Source: an uncultured Collinsella sp.
Lineage (GTDB): Bacteria; Actinomycetota; Coriobacteriia; Coriobacteriales; Coriobacteriaceae
Direction: 5' to 3'
Assembly: GCA_959596495.1 (NCBI GenBank)
Contig: CAUFXK010000064.1
Span: forward strand, 1-10,949
Length of the DNA stretch: 10,949 bases
Below, in pieces: positions 1-6,893 of the stretch. The stretch's first letter is position 1. The number at the start of each line of letters is the position of its first letter. A model generated the notes under the pieces. The model saw only the letters and a list, made by a program, of their open reading frames with translations. It ran no database searches and had not been told where the DNA came from. The position numbers and the translations under genes are program-made.

Positions 1-131
1 GAAAATCTCGAAAACGAGGAAAAGCGTCGAATGTTGTGACGGTTTTCCTGTCTGTGCCGGCGAGCTCCAGCGCCGTCTGGGGGTATAAGGCTAGCAAGTG
101 TTTTATTTGCGAGGCCTAAGGGGCGCCCCGT

Positions 132-1001
132 ATGGATATCGATAACTTTGAATGGTGGTATAGCGAGGGCGAGGCTCCGGACGAGGAGTGGGACGAGCCC
201 GCGCCGTGTGACGTGTCGAGCGACGAGGACGGGACCGGCAGCGATGCCGCTGTCGAGCCTGAAGCCGCCTCCGATGCCGCCGAGTCCCTGACCTTTGAAC
301 AGGCCTGGGCCCAGGCCGAGGCCGACGAGGCGAAGGCCGATGCCACGGCCACGCTCGGCGAGCCGGCTGATATGTCGATCTCGCCGGCAAAGACCCCACA
401 GCCGCGCCATACCATCGACCCCGGCAGCACGGCATCCTTCAGCATTCTCGACGTGCCCTCGCAGGGTGCCCAAGCACCCGCGCCCACACGTCGCCCCGAC
501 CTGGCTCGCGAGGAGGACGCGGGCCGTCGCTCTCCGCTCGGCCCCATCCTCATCGCCTTCATGGCCGGCGTTATCGCATGCTCGGTAATTGGAAACGTCT
601 GGAGCCATGTTGAACAACAACGAAAAGACGCCGCCAAGGTCGAGATGTCCGTCGAACAATCGCTCAGCCGCACGCGCTCGGTGCATGTATCGGTCGAGGT
701 CAAGGACGGCGCGACGTGGGACACCGCGCGCGGCGACAGCCAGATGCTCGTCCATATCGTGGGTCGCACGCTCAAGGGGCAAGCGATCGACGAGTACCAA
801 TACGTCAATTCCGAAGGTGACGGCATCGAGCTCAAGCCCGGCGACTACGAGCTCACGGTCGATGAGCCGCCCGTCGCCACCGACGGCACGCGTTACCGTG
901 CCTCAAAGCGCATGGTTCCGGTGAGTTTTAATTCACAGGCACCCGATACGGTCGATAGCACGCCGCAGGGCGGGTTCGACCTTTACGCGATTGCTCAATA
1001 A
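132..1001 (+). CDS. Single-pass membrane protein with acidic N-terminal region, function unknown
   Basis: I do not recognise a family. The 289-residue product has three parts. Residues 1-115 are strongly acidic, rich in Ala/Glu/Asp and probably disordered. A basic stretch (RR at 120-121 and 132-133) leads into one hydrophobic segment at about 136-157. Residues 160-289 are a soluble tail with alternating hydrophobic residues and a GDYELTV-type strand, suggesting a beta-rich domain. There is no cleavable signal at the N-terminus. The basic residues before the helix suggest a cytoplasmic N-terminus and an exported C-terminal domain (type II topology), by the positive-inside rule. The ATG at 132 follows AGGGG at 119-123. 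That Shine-Dalgarno lies in the palindrome GGGGCGCCCC (120-129), which could partly mask it. The gene stands alone, 79 bp before the epimerase gene. The open frame and codon bias make it a real gene; its role is unknown. Confidence 0.8.
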   Translation: MDIDNFEWWYSEGEAPDEEWDEPAPCDVSSDEDGTGSDAAVEPEAASDAAESLTFEQAWAQAEADEAKADATATLGEPADMSISPAKTPQPRHTIDPGSTASFSILDVPSQGAQAPAPTRRPDLAREEDAGRRSPLGPILIAFMAGVIACSVIGNVWSHVEQQRKDAAKVEMSVEQSLSRTRSVHVSVEVKDGATWDTARGDSQMLVHIVGRTLKGQAIDEYQYVNSEGDGIELKPGDYELTVDEPPVATDGTRYRASKRMVPVSFNSQAPDTVDSTPQGGFDLYAIAQ

Positions 1002-1037
1002 CTGCGCCTGACGCTCAACCCCGCCGCCAAGAGTGGG

Positions 1038-1060
1038 ACAATAGCCCTCGACACTATTGT
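1038..1060. promoter_or_regulatory. Inverted repeat upstream of epimerase gene, candidate operator
   Basis: ACAATAG at 1038-1044 and CTATTGT at 1054-1060 are perfect 7-bp arms around a 9-bp centre. The site ends 8 bp before the GGAGG ribosome binding site of the epimerase gene. The spacing and AT-rich arms in GC-rich DNA fit a dimeric regulator site, but the site could also form an RNA hairpin in the leader. No clear -35/-10 pair was found next to it. Confidence 0.35.
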
Positions 1061-1080
1061 TTACTTTTGGAGGAAGTAGC

Positions 1081-1974
1081 ATGTCCACCGTCACTACCAT
1101 CAAGCGCGGCGGCCTTACCGCTGCCATCGATTCCATGGGCGCCCAGCTCACGAGCCTTGCCCTCAACGGCAACGAGTATCTGTGGCAGGGCGACCCGGCC
1201 TTTTGGGGCAAGCATGCGCCGATTCTGTTCCCCATCGTGGGATCGCTGCGCAACAACACGGCGACGTCTGCGGCCGGAACCTGCGAGATGCCGCGCCATG
1301 GCCTCGCGCGCATTGTCGAGCACAAGCTGGTCGAGGTCTCTGAGGACGGCTCGTCTGTCACCTACGAGATTACCGACACGCCCGAGTCGCTCAAGGCCTT
1401 CCCGTTCCACTTTAAGCTCAACATGACCTATGCTCTGACCGGAGACGCCACGCTCACGCAGACCTTTACCGTCACCAACACCGGCGACGTTGACCTGCCG
1501 TTCTCGGTGGGCGGTCACCCCGCATTTAACGTGCCCGCTCCTGGTGCCGAGGACGAGGCGTTCGAGGATTACGAGCTGGCGTTTACTGAGGCTTGGACTA
1601 ACGAGGCCCCCGTCATCACGCCCGATGGCCTTATGACGTTCGAGGGCAGCTATAAGGCCCCCGATAACTCGGACGTGCTGCCCATCACGCACCGCAGCTT
1701 CGATAACGACGCCATCATGTTCACCGATACCCCGGGCTCCACGCTTACGCTGCGCGGTCGCAAGTCGGGTCACGGCGTCAAGATCGACTTTGAGGGATTT
1801 AAGTACATCGGCGTGTGGTCTGCCGCCAACGACGCCCCGTTTGTGGCGCTCGAGCCCTGGACCGGCCACACCACCATGGATACCGAGGACGACGTCTTTG
1901 AGCACAAGGTCAACACCATTACGCTGGCGCCGGGTGCTACCGACACCCGTTCCTTTAGCGTCACCCTGCTCTAG
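1081..1974 (+). CDS. Aldose 1-epimerase family protein (GalM/LacX-like)
   Basis: This 297-residue protein belongs to the galactose mutarotase-like superfamily, closest in style to the LacX-type subfamily. These enzymes interconvert the alpha and beta anomers of aldoses, or bind related sugars, in the cytoplasm. An early NEYLWQGDPAFW segment (31-42) and PILFPIVGSLRNN (47-59) are typical of the subfamily. HGLAR (73-77) supplies one substrate-side histidine, GGHPAFN (144-150) holds the likely catalytic His146, and ALEPW (256-260) the likely catalytic base Glu258. Length matches the family. The ATG at 1081 is chosen because GGAGGAAG lies at 1069-1076; an in-frame TTG at 1057 would place this ribosome binding site inside the gene. 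No sugar kinase or galactose gene is adjacent, so the substrate is open. The gene appears monocistronic, with an inverted repeat before it and a hairpin plus terminator element after it. Confidence 0.9.
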   Translation: MSTVTTIKRGGLTAAIDSMGAQLTSLALNGNEYLWQGDPAFWGKHAPILFPIVGSLRNNTATSAAGTCEMPRHGLARIVEHKLVEVSEDGSSVTYEITDTPESLKAFPFHFKLNMTYALTGDATLTQTFTVTNTGDVDLPFSVGGHPAFNVPAPGAEDEAFEDYELAFTEAWTNEAPVITPDGLMTFEGSYKAPDNSDVLPITHRSFDNDAIMFTDTPGSTLTLRGRKSGHGVKIDFEGFKYIGVWSAANDAPFVALEPWTGHTTMDTEDDVFEHKVNTITLAPGATDTRSFSVTLL

Positions 1975-1978
1975 AGGT

Positions 1979-2002
1979 TCCGCCGTTCTAACGAACGGCG
2001 GA
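1979..2002 (+). other. Perfect hairpin just after the epimerase stop codon
   Basis: A 10-bp perfect stem (1979-1988 with 1993-2002) closes a TAAC tetraloop and starts 4 bp after the TAG stop. No T-run follows, so it is not a classic intrinsic terminator by itself. It sits 4 bp before repeat copy 1, the same arrangement as the hairpin after prfA. It may protect the 3' end of the mRNA or assist the terminator downstream. Confidence 0.6.
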
Positions 2003-2006
2003 CTGG

Positions 2007-2147
2007 TCGACGCTGCGCGCCACCCAGAGCGACAATTTGTCATTAAAAACGCAAGGCATGACCAGAAGGTCTATGCCTTGCCTTTTTCATGCCAACTTGT
2101 TCGCTCTGGGTGGCGCTCGCTGGCATTGTTAAAACATCGACGCTCCC
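2007..2147 (+). repeat. Intergenic repeat, copy 1 (with terminal inverted repeats and internal terminator)
   Basis: This 141-bp stretch aligns without gaps to 7993-8133 with 9 mismatches (about 94% identity). Its inner part has long inverted repeats: 2017-2035 pairs with 2097-2116 in about 19 base pairs with one bulged T. The arms carry the core CACCCAGAGCG and its complement. Between them lies a terminator stem (separate entry). No open reading frame of note is inside. The structure resembles a non-autonomous element such as a MITE or REPIN, but no transposase is in the window and no target-site duplication is evident. It separates the epimerase gene from the ABC importer operon. Confidence 0.85.
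2045..2087. terminator. Likely bidirectional terminator inside repeat copy 1
   Basis: The arms 2051-2063 and 2068-2081 form a 13-bp stem with one bulged T (2072) and an AGAA tetraloop. A T5 run (2083-2087) follows on the + strand. An A5 run (2045-2049) precedes the stem and becomes a U-run for transcription on the other strand. On the + strand it should end the epimerase transcript. Confidence 0.8.
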
Positions 2148-2254
2148 AATGACTACCGTGTGTCTATTAATTTTTCGAGCTTGTGCTGCGCTGCTGGTCG
2201 CTGGCGTATATCCTGTCAAGTCGTCAGCATACGATTCAACAGGGAAGGCAGATT

Positions 2255-3181
2255 ATGCATTCTCCCCATCAACGCGACGCGCATCCACAGCCGGTATGCA
2301 GCCGTCGCATCTTTTTGGGTAGCGCTCTCGCTGCGAGCGCTTCTGTCGTCGCCGGCGCACTTGCCGGCTGCCAGCGTCCCTCCACGCTGGAAGTAGTTCA
2401 GTCCACGACGGGCGGCGGTCGCGACGACCTGTCCGATTCTGTGATCGGCAAGGATAAGATCCGCATTGGCATGGAGGCGGCCTACGCCCCGTACAACTGG
2501 CAGGTTTCCGAGGCCAGCGAGTTCACGATCCCCATCGATAACGTGCAGGGAGCCTACGCCGATGGCTACGACGTGCAGATCGCCAAGATCGTCTGCAAGG
2601 CTCTCGGCGGCGAGCCCGTTGCCGTCAAGCAGAGCTTCTCGGGCCTTATCGACTCGCTCAACAACGGCCAGATTGACCTCATCATCGCCGGCATGAGCGC
2701 CACGCCCGAGCGCGAGGAGTCCGTCGGCTTTTCCGACCCGTACTTCATTGGCTACTTTGGCCTGTTCGTAAAAGAGGGCTCGCCCTACCAAAACGTCACC
2801 AAGCTCAGCGACTTCAGCGGTGCCACGGTGCTCGGCCAAAAGGACACCATGCTCGATACCGTCATCGACGAGATTCCGGGCGTTGTGCACAAGAACCCGG
2901 TCGATTCGGTCCCCACGGTGTTCTCGAATCTGCTGCAGGGCACGTGCGACGCCGTGACCTACAACACTGAGAACGAAAAGGGCTATATGGCCCAAAATCC
3001 CGGTATCGTCCCCATCCACTTTGCCGAGGGCGAGGGCTTTAAGCAGGAGGTCACGGCGAATGTCGGTTGCCGCAAGGGATCGGACAAACTGCTTAAGCTC
3101 ATCGACAAGACACTCAAGGGCATCAGCCAGGAGGAGCGCGACCAGATGTGGGACGCGTGCCTCGACCGTCAGCCGGCATAG
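2255..3181 (+). CDS. Polar amino acid ABC transporter substrate-binding lipoprotein
   Basis: This extracellular lipid-anchored binding protein of the SBP_bac_3 family (308 residues) should deliver an amino acid to the permease and ATPase encoded next. The ATG at 2255 follows AGGGAAGG (2241-2248). Upstream in-frame codons back to 2183 lack such a site and would bury the signal peptide. The leader has a twin-arginine-like motif (SRRIFLG, 16-22), a hydrophobic run and the lipobox LAGC with Cys39 as lipid attachment site. The mature domain runs from about 69 to 300. It includes AYAPYNW (76-82) near the ligand pocket, GYDVQIAK (104-111), and AGMSATPERE (145-154), whose Arg153 is expected to bind the ligand carboxylate. 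The ligand cannot be told from sequence; glutamine, cystine or a basic amino acid are options. It is first in a three-gene operon; no strong promoter was identified in 2148-2254. Confidence 0.93.
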   Translation: MHSPHQRDAHPQPVCSRRIFLGSALAASASVVAGALAGCQRPSTLEVVQSTTGGGRDDLSDSVIGKDKIRIGMEAAYAPYNWQVSEASEFTIPIDNVQGAYADGYDVQIAKIVCKALGGEPVAVKQSFSGLIDSLNNGQIDLIIAGMSATPEREESVGFSDPYFIGYFGLFVKEGSPYQNVTKLSDFSGATVLGQKDTMLDTVIDEIPGVVHKNPVDSVPTVFSNLLQGTCDAVTYNTENEKGYMAQNPGIVPIHFAEGEGFKQEVTANVGCRKGSDKLLKLIDKTLKGISQEERDQMWDACLDRQPA

Positions 3182-3190
3182 GGAGGCAGC

Positions 3191-4339
3191 ATGAAAGGCA
3201 TCAATCGTCTGGCCTCCTTTATCAAGGCCGACCACCGTTATGTGTACCTGGGCACGAGCGTTATCGCGGCGCTCGGCTTGGCATTTAGCCAGCGCAACCC
3301 CACGCCGCTGAGCTTTTTGGCGCCCACCGGCATCTTCCAGGATTGCCTTTGGGCGATTCTTTGGGCCTGGATCGTCGTGTCGGCGGCAGCGCTCGTCACC
3401 AAGGTTATGCACTGGAACGACTATCGCGAAACGTCGCCGTTTGCATCTGAGCGTTGCCGTTGCGGCGCGCGCCTGGGCAGCTATGTCGTGGTTGCCATCG
3501 CGGCGATCTTCTTTATCGACCGCTGCGTCATGTCGTTTGTCGACCTGGTGCAGGTGAGCATTGTCTCGGACTCCAATCCCAGCGACTTTCTGTCGAGCTT
3601 GGTCTACATGACCTACAAAAGCGGCGACTTCTTTATCCGCGGTATCGAGATCACCATCGCGCTTGCCACCTTCGGCACGGTCATCGCCTTCTTCTTGGCG
3701 CTGCTCTTTGTGTTCTTGCGCACCCAGACCTTCGATCGCGTCGACAACGACCTGGTGCGCTTCTTTAAGAGCATTGGCCGAGGCTTTGCGACCGTCTATT
3801 CCACCGTCGTGCGCGGCACGCCCATGATGGTCCAGGGCCTACTCATCTATTACGCGGGCTTCACCGTTTTGCGCGGCATGGGCTTCGAGACCGCCCAGGC
3901 CAACCAGATCTGGAGTACCTTCACTGCCGGCCTCGTCACCATCTCGCTCAACTCTACCGCCTACATGATGGAGGTCCTGCGCGGCGGCATCGAGTCCATC
4001 GACCCCGGTCAGGCCGAGGCAGCGCGCTCGCTGGGTCTGTCACAGTGGCAAGCCATGCGCAAGGTCGTGTTCCCCCAGGGCATTAAAAATGCGATTCCGG
4101 CGCTCACCAACGAGCTCATCATCAACATCAAGGATTCGTCGGTGCTTTCGGTCATCGGCGTGTTTGACCTCATGTACGCTACTACCACGGTCGCCGGCGT
4201 GTACTACCGCCAGATGGAGGTCTACTGCGTGGCGCTCGTGGTCTACCTGATCCTGACGCTCGTGGCGAGCCGCCTGCTCGAGGCCTTTGGCAAAAAGCTT
4301 GGCGCCGAGGCCCCGGCAACGCTGCCCAGCTCCAACTAG
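3191..4339 (+). CDS. Amino acid ABC transporter permease with N-terminal membrane extension
   Basis: This is the integral membrane subunit of the importer (382 residues). The C-terminal part, about 148-365, is a His/Glu/Gln-type BPD_transp_1 domain. It includes IRGIEITIAL near 149-158, VRGTP (207-211), and the cytoplasmic coupling loop with EAARSLGLSQWQAMRKVVFPQ (276-296), which docks on the ATPase. The usual permease of this class is about 220-250 residues. Here about 145 extra residues precede it, with hydrophobic segments near 18-33, 52-71 and 97-120, plus a CRC cluster at 89-91. The start at 3191 follows GGGAGG (3181-3186), which overlaps the stop of the binding-protein gene, implying translational coupling. 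Permeases of this class work as dimers; only one is encoded here, so a homodimer is likely. Confidence 0.92.
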   Translation: MKGINRLASFIKADHRYVYLGTSVIAALGLAFSQRNPTPLSFLAPTGIFQDCLWAILWAWIVVSAAALVTKVMHWNDYRETSPFASERCRCGARLGSYVVVAIAAIFFIDRCVMSFVDLVQVSIVSDSNPSDFLSSLVYMTYKSGDFFIRGIEITIALATFGTVIAFFLALLFVFLRTQTFDRVDNDLVRFFKSIGRGFATVYSTVVRGTPMMVQGLLIYYAGFTVLRGMGFETAQANQIWSTFTAGLVTISLNSTAYMMEVLRGGIESIDPGQAEAARSLGLSQWQAMRKVVFPQGIKNAIPALTNELIINIKDSSVLSVIGVFDLMYATTTVAGVYYRQMEVYCVALVVYLILTLVASRLLEAFGKKLGAEAPATLPSSN

Positions 4340-4361
4340 GCTCAAGACGAGGAGAATCATC

Positions 4362-5147
4362 ATGGCAGATACCGCCACTACCGGCACCGCGGCCGCCGCA
4401 CAGACCAATGAGCCGCTTATCCGCGTCGAGGGCCTGCGCAAGAGCTTTGGCTCGCTCGAGGTGCTTAAGGGCATCGACCTCGCTGTCAATCCCGGCGAGG
4501 TCGTCACCATTATCGGCGCCTCGGGCTCGGGCAAGTCGACCTTCCTGCGCTGCCTCAACCTGCTCGAGACCCCGGACGCGGGCCACATCTGGTTCCACGG
4601 CCAGGACCTTACGGCCGAGCGCTGCAATATCAATAAGCTGCGCGAGGACATCGGCATGGTGTTCCAGGGCTTCAACCTGTTCAACAATATGGACGTGCTC
4701 GACAACTGCACGCTCGCGCCCGTCACGCTCAAAAAGATGAGCAAGGCCGAGGCCGAGAAGGTCGCGATGGAGCATCTGGCGAGCGTGGGACTCGAAAAGT
4801 TCGCGCACGCCGCCGTGGGTCGCCTGTCCGGTGGTCAAAAGCAGCGTGTGGCCATCGCTCGTGCCCTGTGCATGAATCCGCAGATCATGTTGTTTGACGA
4901 GCCGACCTCGGCGCTCGACCCCGAGATCGTGGGCGAGGTGCTCGAGGTCATGCGCAAGCTCGCTGCCGACGGCATGACCATGGTCGTCGTCACGCATGAG
5001 ATGGCCTTTGCCCGAACCGTATCCGACCGCGTGGTCTTTATGGACAAGGGCGTGGTACTCGAGGACGCCGCGCCGGCCGAGCTCTTCGGCAATCCCAAGC
5101 ACCAGCGCACTCGCGAGTTCCTCTCTCGCTATCTCGAGGACAAATAA
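4362..5147 (+). CDS. Polar amino acid ABC transporter ATP-binding protein (GlnQ/HisP type)
   Basis: This cytoplasmic ATPase (261 residues) powers the importer. All nucleotide-binding motifs are present: Walker A GASGSGKST (52-60), Q-loop Gln102 in VFQGFN, signature LSGGQ (155-159), Walker B IMLFDEP (175-181) with catalytic Glu180, D-loop SALD, and switch His212 in VTHEM. The pattern FQGFNLFNNMDVLDN is typical of the glutamine/histidine/arginine importer branch. The ATG at 4362 follows GAGGAG (4349-4354). An upstream in-frame codon at 4287 lies inside the permease gene and lacks a ribosome binding site. The first 17 residues are an Ala/Thr-rich tail not needed by the fold. The gene follows the permease by 22 bp and is the last of the operon, with a hairpin 25 bp after it. 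Confidence 0.95.
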   Translation: MADTATTGTAAAAQTNEPLIRVEGLRKSFGSLEVLKGIDLAVNPGEVVTIIGASGSGKSTFLRCLNLLETPDAGHIWFHGQDLTAERCNINKLREDIGMVFQGFNLFNNMDVLDNCTLAPVTLKKMSKAEAEKVAMEHLASVGLEKFAHAAVGRLSGGQKQRVAIARALCMNPQIMLFDEPTSALDPEIVGEVLEVMRKLAADGMTMVVVTHEMAFARTVSDRVVFMDKGVVLEDAAPAELFGNPKHQRTREFLSRYLEDK

Positions 5148-5171
5148 CCGGCGCAAACGCCTACGTTGCAG

Positions 5172-5195
5172 GGCCGCTCCCGTGGGGCGGCCTTT
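5172..5195 (+). terminator. Probable terminator after the ABC importer operon
   Basis: GGCCGCTCC (5172-5180) pairs with GGGGCGGCC (5184-5192), giving 9 bp including one G-T pair and a CGT loop. TTTGTCGTC follows. The T-run is short, so termination may be partial and some transcript could enter the peptidase gene that starts at 5219. Confidence 0.5.
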
Positions 5196-5218
5196 GTCGT
5201 CACAATCGAAAGGATGTC

Positions 5219-6645
5219 ATGGCCGAGGTTTGGCGCTTCTTTGCGCATGAGGACGATTTTGCCGATCTGGATGAGGCCGGCGCGTGCGAGCGCCTGGGCC
5301 GCGTGCTGTCGTTTCCGACCGTCTCGAGCATGGATGCCGAGGCGGTGGACTGGCAGCCCTTCGACGACCTGCGCGCCTATATGCAGCAGGCCTGGCCGCA
5401 CGTGTTTGCGGCGGGCGAGGTCGAGCTTATCGGCCATTCGCTGCTGGTGGCGCTTGCCGGCAGCGATCCGGCTCTTAAGCCCGTTATGCTCATGGGCCAC
5501 ATGGACGTGGTCCCGTGGTGCCGGGCACCGAGGCCGACTGGACGCATGCTCCCTTTAGCGGACACGTGGACGACACCTACATCTGGGGCCGCGGCGCGAT
5601 CGACATGAAGGACCAGGTCGCAGGCATTCTCGAAGCTGTTGAGTATGCGCTGGCGCACGGTTGGCGGCACGAGCGCACACTGCTCCTGGCCTTTGGCCAG
5701 GACGAGGAGACTACGCAGCACGGCGCAGGCGCCATTGGCCGCGCGCTCGAGGAGCGCGGCATTGAGCTTGAGTACCTGATCGACGAGGGCGATTACCGCA
5801 TCGCTCCGGCTGCCGAGTACAGCGCGGGCGAGGGTTGGCTCATGCACGCCGACCTGGCTGAGAAAGGTTATGCCGACATTGTGCTCAAGACAAAGAGTGC
5901 GGGCGGGCATTCCTCCAACCCCTACGGTGGCACGTCGCTCGAGGTGCTCAGCCGTGCCATCACCGCAATCTGCGATATCGAGTGGCCGACGCGCGTGACC
6001 GACTTGCTTGCCGCCCAGCTCGTCGAGTTGGGGCTCTACACGGCCGATGAAATTGCCGCCAACGGGGACGTCATTGTCCGCGACTGCCTCGCCAGCAAGA
6101 AGCTCTATCCGCTGGTGACGACCACCTGCGCGCCCACGCAGATCGAGGGTGGCAGCACCGGCGCCAACGTGATGCCACAGGATATGTGGGCCAATATCAA
6201 CTTCCGCATGCTCGAGGGCACGGGCGTGGCCGACGTTGTGGCGCGCTGCCGTGAGGCGGTTGCCGGGGCGGACCTTGCCGGTCGTGTCGAAGTGGAGCTG
6301 GGCCCCGGCAGCTCCGAGCCCTCGCCGTCCCCGCGCATCGGTGGTCCCGGCCTCGAGGCGGTTCGCTCCATCGCCGCCCGCTATTTCCGCGATCCAAAGG
6401 GGACGGAGGAAAACGGATCATCAGCGGCGGGCGGAGCTCCTATCGGTATCGTTCCCTCGACCGTGATCGGCGCGACCGACGCTGCCAACTACCAGCACAT
6501 TTGCTCCGAATGCATTCGTTTTTCGGCGTTTGTGGTCGACGATGACGAGTGCGACCGCGGCGTCCACGGCACCAACGAGCGCATTACCCGCCGCGCCTAC
6601 CTCCAGGGTGTCCGCTTCCTCATCGCCCTGCTCCATACGCTCTAG
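5219..6645 (+). pseudogene. M20 family metallopeptidase, interrupted by a one-base frameshift
   Basis: Two overlapping frames together encode one M20 (CPS1/PM20D1-like) zinc carboxypeptidase or dipeptidase of about 475 residues. The first runs from ATG 5219 (GAAAGGA just upstream) through GHMDVVP. Here the first frame would continue into unrelated sequence ending at 5608, while the -1 frame from 5515 continues with VVPGTEADW. One missing G at about 5513-5518 explains this. All expected metal-site motifs are present across the two frames: His94 and Asp96 in GHMDVVP, bridging Asp129 in WGRGAIDMK, catalytic Glu163 and zinc Glu164 in GQDEE, Asp189 in LIDEGD, and His450 in VHGTN. GGHSSNP, also usual in the family, is kept. 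Such enzymes cleave dipeptides or N-acyl amino acids in the cytoplasm. No other stop or shift is seen, so either the mutation is recent or it is a sequencing error. Its place after an amino-acid importer fits peptide scavenging. Confidence 0.8.
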
Positions 6646-6893
6646 AATGCGACAAGGCGATAGTCCCTTTGTTAGCCGTTGGGGACGTCCACTCATTCCG
6701 TGCGGGTTATATGCAGGTTTGCCTGCGCACGCTATCATGTATGGGTTAGACCGCAATTATGTACCCCATACGCGAAGGGATGCGCATGTATCTGAAGATC
6801 GACATGTTCTAGCCGGGCTTACCCCCGCAGCGGCGCCCCGCGCCCCATCAACTCTGCCGATTTTCACCTTCACGCATATAAAGGAGTCCCGCC
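6646..6893 (+). other. Leader region of prfA (248 bp, no convincing gene)
   Basis: No protein gene is supported here, and the ribosomal protein L31 gene often found before prfA is absent. Visible items are a small hairpin GCAGG-TTTG-CCTGC (6713-6726), an inverted repeat GTATGGG (6739-6745) with CCCATAC (6765-6771), and an eight-codon frame MYLKIDMF from 6786 to 6812 behind AAGGG (6775-6779). TTGCCT (6719-6724) with TATGGG (6740-6745) is a poor promoter candidate because the gap is only 15 bp. The prfA promoter is probably in this stretch but is not clearly resolved. Confidence 0.4.

Noticed and set aside
1..131. A partial gene or promoter at the left edge
   Set aside because: The stretch has no coding-like frame reaching the edge. 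TATAAG at 84-89 resembles a -10 box but has no matching -35 box. A tiny CTCG-AAAA-CGAG hairpin (7-18) lacks a T-run.
1054..2043. Long minus-strand open frame opposite the epimerase gene (329 codons)
   Set aside because: It is a shadow of a well-supported + strand gene in GC-rich DNA, lacks recognisable motifs, and covers the terminator hairpins downstream. Similar minus-strand frames at 2216-3412, 4182-5156 and 9053-9865 were rejected for the same reason.
2183..2254. Upstream start for the binding-protein gene
   Set aside because: The extra 24 residues would precede a good ribosome binding site, ATG and Tat/lipoprotein signal at 2255, and no ribosome binding site supports the earlier start.
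5505..5525. Programmed ribosomal frameshift in the M20 gene
   Set aside because: No slippery heptamer or obvious downstream pseudoknot was seen, and the family is not known for frameshifting. Mutation or sequencing error is simpler.
5515..6645. Independent M20 gene starting at GTG 5515
   Set aside because: It would lack the His-x-Asp zinc motif, which is encoded just upstream in the other frame, and it has no ribosome binding site at suitable distance.
6646..6893. Riboswitch or rpmE (ribosomal protein L31) gene before prfA
   Set aside because: No riboswitch class could be recognised, and no L31 motif occurs in any frame.
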